Shown here piece by piece: positions 24,375 through 35,399 of a DNA stretch of 64,000 nucleotides. The translations under genes were made by a program, and so were the position numbers. Under the pieces are notes generated by a model. The model had not been told where the DNA came from. It saw only the letters and a list, made by a program, of their open reading frames with translations, and ran no database searches. The stretch is from Gnetum montanum. Taxonomy: Eukaryota; Streptophyta; Gnetopsida; Gnetales; Gnetaceae. Each line of letters begins with the position of its first letter. The stretch's first letter is position 1. Where the stretch lies: positions 284,373-348,372 of the forward strand of contig MNCI01015680.1 in assembly GCA_015680685.1 (NCBI GenBank). Direction: 5' to 3'.

Positions 24375-24593
24375 TGATCAAGGAGATTAACGATGACTGA
24401 TGACTGGATCTAAAGGATGGCTGGCAACAAGATCACGAATAGGCTTTCTACCCTATAGGATTCCAAAGGAATCGTTGCTGTGACCGATTTACACCACGCG
24501 ATTTGCCATAAACTTCCCTAGAGGTATTACGTTTACGGTTTTGGGTATAAATCGCTAACAAGGCTACCTAAAAAATGCGGATCGGAGCCTAGG

Positions 24594-24610
24594 CCATCCT
24601 TCTAGCGCCA
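24594..24610 (-). promoter_or_regulatory. Primer-binding site of element T
   Basis: On the minus strand TGGCGCTAGAAGGATGG begins six bases inside the 5' LTR. TGGCGC starts are typical of Tat-clade primer sites. I did not assign the tRNA. The family B element at 55406 has nearly the same site. Confidence 0.75.
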
Positions 24611-24616
24611 GAAAAC

Positions 24617-26182
24617 TGTAACAACGGAAAATGTCGGTAGCTGGAATACCAAACAGACTTCCGTGTACACAGTCTTAACCATGGATCCGTGCGAGGGCTA
24701 TACTGGAGATAACGAATCCGCAGTGCCCTGAATGGTCTTGTCGATCAAATAGGGACTTACTAAATCAGTAAAATCGATTTAAGATTATAAGTATTTCGTG
24801 GAGTGATTTGGTTCGACAAGTCGCAAAATGAGGGGAAAATAATGTAGATGAATTATAACGATGATAACGCTAACACAATGAGAAGAGGCTAACATGAGAG
24901 AAACGCGTGGTTTCAAGATCTATACTTTGACTTGAAGAATGAATATTTTGTATATCATGTTACAATGGGGAGACCCCGATTACTTAATGTGAGGCAAACA
25001 CAAAATAATAAGAAAACTCTCCAAGCAGAAGTTCGATCTACCTCGTAGGCCAAAGATGGGATGCAAGGAAGGTCAAGTTCTGACGTCTATCGGTCAACTA
25101 TTTCTGATCAATAGAGCCTGCAAACCGTGCAAGATGATCTCGCAATCTCTAATTTGCTCCTTTTGCCTTCGGTAGTTTCTACTCAGGGTTGCCAATGATC
25201 GCTAATGGAGAAAGTTGTGTCTTCCCCAAAGGAACGATTGCTCCTGCTACCAATGCTTGAGCAAAATGTGCTCTGTCTCTGCTAGAGGGTGATGCTGTCA
25301 AAAATTGCCAAAGTGCTGCTCTCTCTGTTTCTTGTCTCCTTTTTGTTTTTCTGTCTCTTCGTGTCTTTATGTTTTCTCTAACTGAAGTATTTATAGGTTT
25401 GACGACGTGTGGAGAAGGTCTGGCCATGATGACACGTGTTTCAACCTTTCGAAATGCCGTTGACTTAACCATTTTTGTGTCAAAATTTGTGATTACGCAC
25501 AATACGCTCATTTGTGTACTGTGCGTGTGAATAACAGATGTGCGTCAGGCATGTTTTAGCTGACTTTGGGCTGCATTACGCTCATTCGCGTTGCGTCACG
25601 TGCAAGAGTGTAACAAAGTATGAAAACAATGGATTCAAGCTATTTTACGCTCGCTTATTGCCACCGAGCGTAGTGAAGAGTAAACGATGATTAGCTTGGT
25701 GATGCCTTACGCTGAGATATGCTACGTTGCGTAACGAGCGTAAGATGAGCTATCCGCACGCCAAGAGAAAAGAGTTGATCTGTTGCGCTTCCTTGGGCTT
25801 TGCCTTTGACTTTTTCGAAGCTCATTATGCTGTCGTGCGTAACAGAGCGTAAACTTGGCCTTGGACAAAAGACTTAGCAAAATATACGAGAAGTCGCATA
25901 TTACGCTTCTTAAGCCTCTCCACATGCTGAAGTAAATGGCCTGCTGATGCTGGACTGTGTTAAACAGAATCACGCTAAGCGTCGTTACGCTATGTCGCGT
26001 GATATAGCGTAAAGAGAGAAAACATAGTAAGATTGGGAATCTGCAAAGGAAGTCGAAGACTTGATGCTATGCGCCTCTTTGTCTTGCTCTGCCTTGTTCT
26101 CCCTTCTGGAATTCTGACATGTGCTCTCGCCTGAATTGCGAATCTTTTCCTGAGGCCGACTCGCAATTTTCACGGTGTTTCA
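24617..26182 (-). repeat. 5' LTR of element T
   Basis: This LTR supplies the element promoter. A minus-strand TATA box CTATAAATA lies at 25388-25396. Upstream in U3 (25490-26012) there are about eleven perfect GCGTAA/TTACGC words on either strand. The LTR ends with minus-strand TGAAACACC beside CACAC. Confidence 0.95.
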
Positions 26183-26355
26183 CACACTGTAAAAAGTCTT
26201 GGATGTGCAACTAATGCATTAGGAAAACGCTGCAACAACATGAATTGAGTATGATAAACAGTTTCATACCATTTTATGTAAAGCTACAATGTTGTGAAGG
26301 GCATCCAATAATAACATTAAAATCTTTAAAACAGTTACATAAACAGTAACATTAC

Positions 26356-26534
26356 CTTATATGCAACCAAATCTTGCCAAGTCAACTGTTTTGATCAAAA
26401 TCTGCTTCATGGAGGTATGATGGCTTGCAATCTTCACTATCTGGATCCATTCCCAAAGCTACAAAGAAAATACGGTAGCTTTCTACCATCCCAAAATGCA
26501 CATAAATTCCTTCCATAAGTGCATGAAAGACACT
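26356..26534 (-). pseudogene. RNC1: RNC1-like pseudogene, middle exon
   Basis: The minus-strand reading gives IYVHFGM and ALGMDPDSEDCKP, then after a frame break QLTWQDLVAYK, all matching consecutive parts of RNC1. The exon ends AAG at 26356 with donor GTAATG. The following intron is 169 bases (26355-26187), ending TTTTTACAG, and leads into the exon at 26186 that element T entered after only four bases (TGTG). About ten residues and the frame were lost between the two matching blocks. The upper boundary is approximate. Confidence 0.82.
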
Positions 26535-28158
26535 CCCATGATTTTTTAAAAATGTAATTTCAACATCAAAATTTCCTTTTAAATGACACGTTCTAGTAAG
26601 ATAATCAAACCAAAAGAAACATACCTTTAACTTATAATCTGAGAATTCTAAGAATATATTTGCACAATGACATGATCAATTAAGAAAAAAAATACTCAAT
26701 GAAGCAATTATCACATGCAGAGTATAAGAAAGGAGGAGTGTTAGTGTTAGGTTTGCAACTAGCTATAAAACCATGCCAAATCTCATGGATGAGTTCTTTT
26801 TCTGATGACAAAACAGAACTCACCCCGTTAGCCCCATTTTATTGGGACAAAGCTAAGATGATGATGAGAGTATAAGATAAGAACTACAAGATAACTTGTT
26901 GTGAAATATGAAGTCAAAGGCACTTCCTATAACCTTAAGTTTCTGTGAATCCTCACAATAATAATAATAATAATAAGGAAAAAAATACATGGCTTCCATC
27001 ATTGGAAAAAGAGAGTTATTGCACATCAGTGAATTGGTGTGGTCTTTTTGAACAGTAAAAGTTAGGGGTCTTGCACAGGTTTTGCAATATGAATCCAAGT
27101 ATGAGGAGCCAATGATAAAACACAAAACAATAATAATAATAATGGTTGAAATTTGCCCTTTAAAAGGGCACTTCCTTCGAAAGAGAATCAGTTGGCAGAG
27201 AACCAGTAAAGGTCAAAAGTATATGGAGCAACAGAGCCCTTAGAGCAATTGCCCATTAATATGGAAAGTTTCCAATTGCCAAAACATCCCTAACATCTCT
27301 AGATGTAATAATAAGTTAAAGTTCAACTTTAGATAATGTTAAAATAACTCATACTATGTTTGCATGTATTGCCTGTACTCTTGTTTACAAACAAAGTACT
27401 CCATTACTCTTAATACACTGCCTGAGCTATTTCAATTGAATCATTTCTCTTTGAGGACATATTTAAGGTTACATTACCTTAGTGTAAAAATAGTTATCCA
27501 ATGGACTCTTTAAGGTCTTCAACTGACGTGATAACATTTCCTTGTCATAATCCTATCAAGAAGTTAAGATGGTTTCACTATCAAAAAGTTAAGATGGTTG
27601 CATCATGTGGATCACAACTAGATGTATCTAGATTGTCTGACTGAGTTATTTAATCCAACTATAAAGAATTAGAATTTAAGTTTGATCAACAAAAGCATAT
27701 GACGAAACACATATATTACCTAGAAGAGACAACAAATATTCTGATTTATCCATTAAGAATAATGGAAAATTGAAGGCATCACTTATTTATGATGAAAGAA
27801 AGAAGGTGTGAAGACAATATGAGTAATTTGAAAACAAGTCACTGTTCCCTATAGATACAGAACTCATCTAACTGACCTTATATCATGTGAGAAATAACAC
27901 ATACACAGGAATATAACATGTGAACAAAATGAGTAACTATCCCAATTCCAACTATTAAAAAGCATGAAGAGAAAAAAAAAGGGGGGGAAACTGATCTTGC
28001 TTGAACACAAATCCAAAATATCCAAATCACTCCAGAAGCCAATACTTTATGTGATAACACACATGAAACTATTTACAATGTGAACATTGTTCCGAATCTC
28101 TATAACTTTCAAGCAATTATGCTCTAATGATCACATGGAAAAGAAAATTTGAACTTAC
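26535..28158 (-). other. RNC1-like pseudogene intron region
   Basis: No exon was recognised between the two RNC1 blocks; the segment coding for the missing part of the first RNase III domain was not found. Short AAT trinucleotide runs lie near 26953-26975 and 27128-27145. A fragment near 26820-26860 (TTTATTGGGACAAAGCT) resembles a word common in plant repeats. Confidence 0.5.
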
Positions 28159-28935
28159 TTTGTGATAGGCTCTCTCTCAAACTGCTTAAGTTTAGTAATC
28201 TCCTCTCTGGGATACCTTTGTAGCAAAAATTCACAAAGACCCAACTCCATAACATAATTCCCTAAAAAAGCCAATCTTGAATGGCCCACCTTGATGCTTC
28301 TGATCTTCTTGCCTCTCTCCATGGCCTCATGGATCATGCTGAAATGCCAGCTACAGCATTGTAACAAGATTTGCAGCAGGGCTGGATTCATCCATGGAAG
28401 ATAGGGCTTCCAGAGGGTACCCAAGAGCCCGCTTGGCCTCCAAAAGATTATCTTCCATCCAAGCTTGGTCTGGAGCTCTCAGAGGGTCGTTGGGCACACA
28501 TGAACTCAGGAAGGGAAAAGCTTTCAGAGACAGTTGCGGGCTGTTGAGAAATCATCTGGCCAGTCTTTCATCATCCATGCGAGTTCTGAACAGTGCTGTT
28601 TTCATTGGCAGCCTTTATTTTTTATCATCTTTCTTTTTTTCTCAGGGTTTCAGCTTCTTCTTCTCTTCCAACTCTTGTAGAAGCCTCAGTGGATTTTCTG
28701 CAGGTTCTACTTCTTCTTCTACCTCTTCCTCCAGGCCCTCTGTTCTGGGCTGTGGTGCTGCAGCGGGAACTTTCTATAGCTGGGTTGGACAGTGAATGGA
28801 GAATTTGTAGTTTCTGGTTCTAAGATTGCTGTGGAAATCCTTCACGCTGGCTGGGCATACCTGAATGTTGCAGCCAAGAAATGAGAGTGGAGCAAGCTCG
28901 GCTACCATTTTTGTCGATAAAGCAGGGCTATCCAT
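28159..28935 (-). pseudogene. RNC1: RNC1-like pseudogene, first exon
   Basis: A start ATG at 28935 opens MDSPALSTKMVAEL, a Ser/Ala-rich leader like a chloroplast transit peptide. An acidic Glu-rich segment, NSPQLSLKAFP, LLEAKRALGYPLEAL and VGHSRLAFLGNYVMEL follow, then CEFLLQRYPRE, matching the first RNase III-like domain of RNC1. The exon ends AAA with a strong GTAAGT donor (28158-28153). Stops occur after CPTQL, KKKLKP, DDKK and ERLAR, with a TAG before LAFQHDP and a frameshift after it, so the copy is dead. A copia LTR begins less than about 60 bases upstream. Confidence 0.85.
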
Positions 28936-28979
28936 GGCTGTTGAACTCAACCTGCCCACATTCCGTGTTAAGTTAAGTG

Positions 28980-29275
28980 GTGACTGATCCAACACGGGTC
29001 AAAACCAGTTAACAGCAGTTAGAGCAGTAGTTAACAGTAGTGAGTAATAGTTAGCAGTAGTTAACAACAGTTAGAGTAATAGTTAACCAGTAGTTACTGG
29101 TCCAGTTTCCGTTCTCTTCCGGCCAAAAATGTTGTTGTTTCCATAATTGTATTTAGCAATTATTATTTAATAACAGTTATTGTTATAATTTTTGCTTGCT
29201 TAAATGCCACACAAAGTTATGTGTCGCCTATGTTTTCTGTTTTCTTCGGTTCTTTATCTGTTCTTGAATTTAACA
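28980..29275 (+). repeat. 5' LTR of the copia element
   Basis: The LTR ends TTTAACA at 29275, followed by AT and the primer site. Its left boundary is uncertain, near 28980. Positions 29003-29100 hold irregular repeats of AGTAGTTAACAG. Confidence 0.65.
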
Positions 29276-29277
29276 AT

Positions 29278-29292
29278 TGGTATTGAAGCCAC
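29278..29292 (+). promoter_or_regulatory. Primer-binding site of the copia element
   Basis: TGGTATTGAAGCCA is two bases from the LTR end and matches the plant initiator-Met site TGGTATCAGAGC apart from small changes. Confidence 0.85.
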
Positions 29293-29298
29293 GGATGA

Positions 29299-30123
29299 GT
29301 GGGAACAATGGCATCCAAGGACGGGAAAGTCCAGATCGACAAATTCGATGGAACAGACTTTGGGTTCTGGAAGATGCAGATTGAAGATTATCTGTATCAA
29401 AAGAAGTTGCATGAACCGCTGCTAGGGAAGAAGCCAGATCAAATGGATCAAGAAGATTGGAATCTCTTAGATCGCCAGGCACTTGGTGTGATTAGATTGA
29501 CATTGGCAAGAAACATCGCATTCAACATTGTTAATGAGACAACCACTGTAGGTTTAATGAAAACGTTGTCAAGTATGTATGAAAATCCATATGCTGCAAA
29601 CAAGGTATATTTGATGCGTCGGTTGTCCAATCTGAAGATGGGTGAAGGTGCATCAGTTACAAATCACATCAATGAATTCAATACGATAATTAGTCAATTG
29701 AATTCAGTGGCGATCACCTTTGAGGACGAAATCCAAATGTTGATTTTGCTATCTTTGTTAGAGAGTTGGTATGCAACAGTGACTGCTGTGAGTAACTCAT
29801 CAGGTACTTTAAAATTAAAGTTAAATGATATTCGAGACTTGATTCTTAGCAAGGACATTCACAGAAGGGAGTCAAGTGAATCCTCAGGGTCTACTTTGAA
29901 TACAGAAAGCAGAGGTAGGAGCTCACAACGTGGTCAAAACCATGGTAATGGTAGATCAAAGTCCATAGGTAGAGGAAAATCTAAAAATCACAGGGAAGTT
30001 GTTTGCTGGAATTGTGATAAGAAGGGTCACTTTAGAAATTAGTGCAGGGCACCAAAGAAGAAGAAAAATCACACTCAAGATGATGAATCAGCGAATGTAG
30101 CAAAGGAGATTATTGTTGATGCT
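29299..30123 (+). CDS. gag: Copia Gag with zinc knuckle
   Basis: The frame starts MGTMASKDGKVQI; the second Met (29308) may be the real start. It shows the copia Gag pattern FDGTDFGFWKMQIEDYL, LMRRLSNLKM and a basic Ser/Arg-rich segment. The CCHC knuckle reads CWNCDKKGHFRN-stop-C, where the TAG at 30040-30042 probably replaces a CAG. It would bind element RNA in the particle. Confidence 0.92.
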
Positions 30124-30730
30124 TTGATTTGCTGTGTGGACAATCCCATTGAATCTTGGATTTTGGATTCAGGTGCTTCATTCCACTCCACTCCATGCAA
30201 AGAATTGTTACACAATTATGTTGCAGGGAAGTTTGGAAAGGTTTATCTTGCAGATGATGAACCTTTGGATATTATGGGGAAGGATGAAGTTCAAATAAAG
30301 ACCACCCAAGGGATGCAATGGAAATTGCAAGATGTAAGACATGTTCCTGGACTTAAGAAAAATTTAATCTCCATGAGTCAGATGGATTTGGATGGGTATA
30401 AAACAACATTTGGCTATAGATCATGGAAGATTACCAAGGGAAACTTGGTTTTTGCATGAGGCAGTAAGGTGGGAACATTGTACATGACTACAACAAAGAA
30501 AGATGTAGTTGCAGTTGCTAACTATGATGGTGATTCAGTCCTATGGCATTGAAGACTTGGGCACATGAGAACAAAAGGTATGAAGTTGTTGGCTTCAAAG
30601 GGAAAGTTACCAAAGTTTAAGTGTGATGATGTTGGCTTGTGTGAAGATTGTGTTTATGGGAAGCAAAAACGAGTTACTTTCTCAAAAATAGGGAGGATAC
30701 CACAGACTAAAAAGCTTGAACTAGTGCATT
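30124..30730 (+). CDS. pol: Copia protease and pre-integrase region
   Basis: The active site is WILDSGASFHSTP. VRHVPGLKKNLISMSQM follows, then the pre-integrase LWH-stop-RLGHM and a CEDCVYGK zinc-binding half. TGA stops at 30457 and near 30550 replace probable Arg codons. Confidence 0.88.
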
Positions 30731-31380
30731 CAGATGTATGGTGAAGTCTCTTGGAGGCTCAAGCTATTATGTCACCTTCATTGACGATTCCACTAGGAAG
30801 GTATGGGTTTATTTTCTTAAAAATAAATCTGATGTGTTTGCTACTTTTAAAAGGTGGAAAGCTGAAGTAGAAAATCAGACTGGTTTAAAAATAAAATGTC
30901 TGAAGTCAGATAATGGAGGGGAATATGATAGCCAAGAATTTAAGAATTTCTGTTTAGAAAATGGGATCAGGATGATCAAGATAGTTCCAAGAATGCCAGA
31001 GCAAAATGGTGTTGCTGAACGGATGAATAGAACCTTGAATGAAAGAGCTAGGAGCATGAGAATACACTATGGGCTACCAAAGTTCTTTTTGGTAGATGCA
31101 GTTAACACAACAGCCTACCTCGTTAATCGAGCATCTTCAATTCCATTGGAGTTCAGAATACTAGAGGAGGTATGGACTGGGAAGGAGGTAAATCTTTCAC
31201 ATTTGAAAATTTTTTGGTGTGTCTTGTATGTGCATATTGATTCAAATGATAGAGATAAGCTAGATCCTAAAGCCAAGAAATGTTATTTTATTGGCTATGG
31301 TTCCGATAATTTTGGTTATCATTTCTAAGATGATAAAACTAGGAAAATTATCAGACACAGGGATGTCATTTTTAATGAAC
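30731..31380 (+). CDS. pol: Copia integrase core (frameshifted)
   Basis: After a frameshift near 30735, the frame shows FIDDSTRKVWVYFLKNKSD, KSDNGGEYDSQEF and PEQNGVAERMNRTLNERARS, which hold core D, D and E residues. The C-terminal part ends at a TAA near 31328. Confidence 0.9.
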
Positions 31381-31382
31381 AC

Positions 31383-32250
31383 ATGGTGTACAAGGATAGG
31401 TTTGGTTTAGAATCCAACATTGCAGGGAAGCAAGAAAAGGAATGTGAGAAGGCTGAACTGGAAGAGATATTTGAGAGGGATGTGGATGGAAGGATTCAAG
31501 AAAATCCTGGAAACAGGATAGCTGAAAATGAAAATGACATTGCAGAAACAGCCACACTAGAGCCTCAATTGAAAAGGTCTGCAAGAACACCAAAACCTAG
31601 AGAAAGGTACTCTCCTTCCTTACATTACTTATTGTTGACTAATGCTGGGGAACCAGAATGTTTGAATGAAGCAATGCAGACAACAGATTGTGTTGAGTGG
31701 GAGGTGGATATGAGAGATGAGATGAAGTCACTCCACAAAAATATGACATGGACACTAATTGAGTTGCCAGAAGGAAAGAAGGCATTGCAAAATAACTGGG
31801 TGTACAGGGTCAAGGAAGAACATGATGGCAGCAAAAGATACAAAGCAAGGTTAGTAGTTAAGGGTTTCCAATAGAAAAAGGGAATTGACTACACAGAAAT
31901 TTTTTCACTTGTAGTAAAGTTGACTACCATTAGAGTAGTGCTAAGTATTGTGGCTATTGATGATTTTCATCTAGAGTAGCTAGATGTCAAAACTGCATTT
32001 CTACATGGTGACCTCGAAGAAGACATTTACATGACACAACCAGAAGGCTTCCAAGTTTCAGGAAGGGAAAATTTGGTGTGTAAATTGAAGAAAAGCCTGT
32101 ATGGGTTGAAGCAGGCTCCAAGGCAATGGTACAAAAAGTTTGATGGATTTATGTGTAAAAATGGCTTTGTTCGAAGTGAGATGGATCACTGCTGCTATTT
32201 CAAGAATACTAATGACTGTTATATAATATTGTTGTTATATGTTGAGTGGT
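31383..32250 (+). CDS. pol: Copia reverse transcriptase, truncated
   Basis: A Glu-rich linker leads to the RT start W-T-L-I-E-L-P-E-G, NNWVYRVKEE and YKARLVVKGFQ (TAG at 31872). LDVKTAFLHGDLEEDIYM, QPEGF and SLYGLKQAPRQWYKKFD follow. The sequence diverges at LLLYVEW, one residue into the catalytic YVDD box. Confidence 0.9.
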
Positions 32251-32252
32251 AG

Positions 32253-33300
32253 GTGGAGGTGGTGGTTACTACTCCTCTTCTTGGATGATAGTTGCAGGTG
32301 TCTTATCTTTCATCATTTCTGCCTAGTTGGTGCTCGGAATAATTCTGATAGTATCATTGGTGTAATAAACTATTCCTCCCCTTCGATAAAGTTTCTTGAT
32401 GAAGCATGGGAAGGGGAGTGCCTTCCTTCCATGTTCATTTTCTTAAAATTGCTTCTCCATCTCTAGATAGATCAATCATGGAAGGTTGATTGGGAATCTT
32501 CCACTTAGAGTGGCACATGTTTGGGCAAAGAAGGTGGTGATTTTGTTTGGCCTCATCATGGGATTAAGGTGGAAAGCTATAATCTTGTAATAAATCCTGT
32601 CTACTAGTGTGAGTATGCCAAACTCCTTGCGAACGATGCCATAGCACCATTGCATCCATTCTTTCTTGATATTGGGATTCGCCTGCATTGGGATCCTAGT
32701 AAGATTTGTCCCTATGTTAGGCAACCCAAGCACTATAGCAATGGCCTATACCGATTTGGACACTGAGATGTCCTTGATTTTCACCGTTGATCTAGGTTGC
32801 CTATTATTCTAGAATAGGAATGTCTCTCCCATGTACTACTCCTTGGTGGAAGTGATGATTGGCCACATGGGAGAGGCCTTTAGCTAGTCTAGCACTTTTC
32901 TTGGTGCATGCTCCAAGAAAGGGCTAAAATTTAACTCTTGAAGCACTAATTTTTGGACCTCCCTTAATTTAATTTGATTTAGACAAGCCTCTATCAAGGT
33001 CATCTCAATATTTGCTAGTTGTGCTAGTGCATAATCCTAATGGGAGTGTTCTATTGCTACTATTGTTGATTCTGGAATCTATTTGATAGATTCCACTTCT
33101 ACCTCCTCCCTAAGAAGACCTATGGTGTGGGTTGCTAGTAGGTCTTCTTAGGGCTATTTCTAGCCCTTTTCCATTCTAGGTCATTTCTATCTTAGTTGGG
33201 ATGGTCTTGCTTCATGGGTGTGCTTTTCCTTTGGTGCCATCTATGGCCACAACACATCCATGGATTAGTAGATGTAATGTGTAACTTTAAAGTTTTGAAT
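32253..33300 (-). pseudogene. Unrecognised degraded coding remnant
   Basis: The minus strand has a nearly continuous reading from about 32980 to 32300, including LGLPNIGTNLTRIPMQ, KEWMQWCYGIVRKEFG and MMRPNKITTFFAQTCATLSG, with few stops. It begins abruptly at the copia breakpoint. It resembles the hypothetical proteins that gypsy elements carry outside gag-pol, but I cannot name a family. It may be the downstream ORF of family A element A1. Confidence 0.4.
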
Positions 33301-35399
33301 TTCTTTTCTCATTAGTTAGTTGGTTACACTTTGGCTAAATTTGGACCATGGTAGATTGATTATTTTATTAATTATTTGTTATAATTATCATTGGAGCTTG
33401 TTGGAAAGGTTTAACTCTTGTAATTTAGTGTTTAATAGTTGATTTTTCAATTAAACCTTTGTGGGAGTTAGAAAAATTGTGACACATTTTTTATTAAAAA
33501 TGGTACATTTGTGGTTCCCATGATGAAGAGCTTACCTTCAGTGGTCAAAGAACGAAGTGATTTGGATAAATGTTTTGTGAGGTATGGTCTTTGGAAGGTC
33601 CTGGGCTCTAAAAAATTGAAAAACTCCTTTGGCGTTTATGAGAAAATATAAAATTTTCCAAGTGGGGTCACATTTATTGATAGTATTTTTCCTTTACATT
33701 GATGGGGTCTTGTATATGGGGCCTAGTATATGGGTTTGCTTCATCAATGAGGCCTCGTATATGGGGCCCATTGGCAAAAATTTTCAAGTGTCAATATCTC
33801 AAAAATGTAAGCAATTTTTCAATGAAATTGGGGCCCATGGAATCCTAGGAAAGCCAAGAACATGGTAAAATCATTAAAGAGGATCTTTGAACACTAAAAA
33901 ATTCAAAAATTTGATGGAGAATGTATTTAATAAAAAAAATTTGCAAAGGAACACATGGTTTGATGCAGAAGATAGATGTACAAAGGATTCTGATTACAAG
34001 AATGCCTAAGGATAAGGTACTTAACAAATCCAACCAAGGGATATGCAAGTGGGTCCTTCCCATAACAAGCACATGCTTTGTTTGCCCTTGCATAACCTCA
34101 ACCTAAAAAGTCTGTGGGCCCCATAGATGATTAATGGTTGACAAAAGTTAAGGACCAAAACCTAGAAGATTCTACCTAAGAATTCAAATACATCAGACCA
34201 AGACATAGAATCAAGAACATAGACACCAGTAGTGAGGTGAGTTATGGTCAGCATGGATGGATGATGGAGAAGGTGGAATGGAATTCCAACCTAAGGTCAT
34301 AAGAAGTCCCTTTTGGATTTTATGTTTAAAATGACTAAAGAAGATTCATCCTTAGTCCAAACCAAAACCAACCTCTTTCAATGACTACGCATTACCACTC
34401 CAAGACCAATCCATCCCCTCAAGACACAAGAGTGCTCCCATAGAACAACCATCATTCCATAAATAGAAGCAAAAATATGTAGGAAGTGAGAGAGGGCCTT
34501 AGTTAGAGAGAACGTTTAGGCATGGGTAACATGTCTTTCTAGTCCCATAACTAATGCTTATGGCCCATTTATTTGTCTAAGGGGTGTGCTTTGAATTCCC
34601 ATCATGTTTTTTTTTTGTTTTTTGTTTTGTTTTTGGATGGAAACCACACCATGTAAAGATGTTATTTGACTTCCTATAGTGGGTGACATGGAATGGTAAG
34701 TAGCTCATGAAAATAGTCAAGCACCCAAGTAAGTAGAAAAGTACAAAGAGTATTGAGTTCCCTTAAAGTCACACCCTGTGCAAATCTTTGAATCCTTCCC
34801 AATTCTGGAAATTACCAAGGTCAAAAATTTATTAAAAAACAAGGAAAACTATAGAGTTTGTGGATGGAAGGATGTCATGGACTCACTACCTATTCCATGA
34901 AAAAGAAACCATGACTAAGCCATCAGTATAAAAATTCAAAAATAGAAATCAGACATTAGCAAATAAAACATTAAGCATAAACCACCATTAGTAGTAGCTA
35001 CAACACCACTATGTCCTATGATAATAAAGCACTTTTATTAATAAAAATTTGAAAATCACACTCAAACAAAACATATAAGAAAGTGTAAAATATCTAAGAA
35101 AGATGCAAATGTACTAATGATGGTGTAAAAAAAATTGATGTAAGAATAGAAAAAATGTTTAAAAATAAAAAATATGTAAAATAAATAATTTGCAAAATCA
35201 AAAACGTCAAAAAAAGGAAAAACTAAGGAGCCATATGGATGATTCGCATGGATGGCCATCTCCCCCACGACTGAGTTGGAAGGAGGAGATCTAAAAAATT
35301 GAGTGTGGTTGTCCATGCATTGAAGTAATTGTTACACTAGCTTACTTAGGCTCATGGAAAAGCTCCACTTGTTAGATGTTGATCAATTACTTTATATTT

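Larger units (their letters stand above)
8731..26182 (-). mobile_element. Complete Ty3/gypsy Tat-type LTR retrotransposon (element T)
   Basis: Two 1566-bp LTRs (8731-10296 and 24617-26182) start TG and end CA, and are flanked by perfect CACAC duplications (8726-8730, 26183-26187). Coding runs on the minus strand in the order gag, protease, RT, RNase H, archaeal-type RNase H, integrase; the second RNase H is diagnostic of the plant Tat clade. A primer-binding site and a polypurine tract lie beside the correct LTRs. I counted about 25 mismatches in the first 460 aligned LTR bases, so the copy is moderately old. Frameshifts and stops make it inactive. It interrupts an RNC1-like pseudogene and carries an antisense passenger gene. 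Confidence 0.95.
28980..32250 (+). mobile_element. 5' part of a Ty1/copia retrotransposon
   Basis: Order on the plus strand: LTR (to 29275), initiator-tRNA-Met-type primer site, gag, protease, integrase and the first half of RT. This order (integrase before RT) defines copia. The element stops inside RT at YVEW where YVDD should be; RNase H and the 3' LTR are missing. Stops are mostly TAG for CAG or TGA for CGA. Confidence 0.92.

Noticed and set aside
28394-28823. Plus-strand frames rich in Ser and Phe near 28.4-28.8 kb
   Set aside because: They are the reverse of the RNC1-like first exon.
33690-33845. A definite 3' LTR of A1
   Set aside because: Only GGGGCCCAT words match; the LTR body does not align by eye and there is no target duplication.
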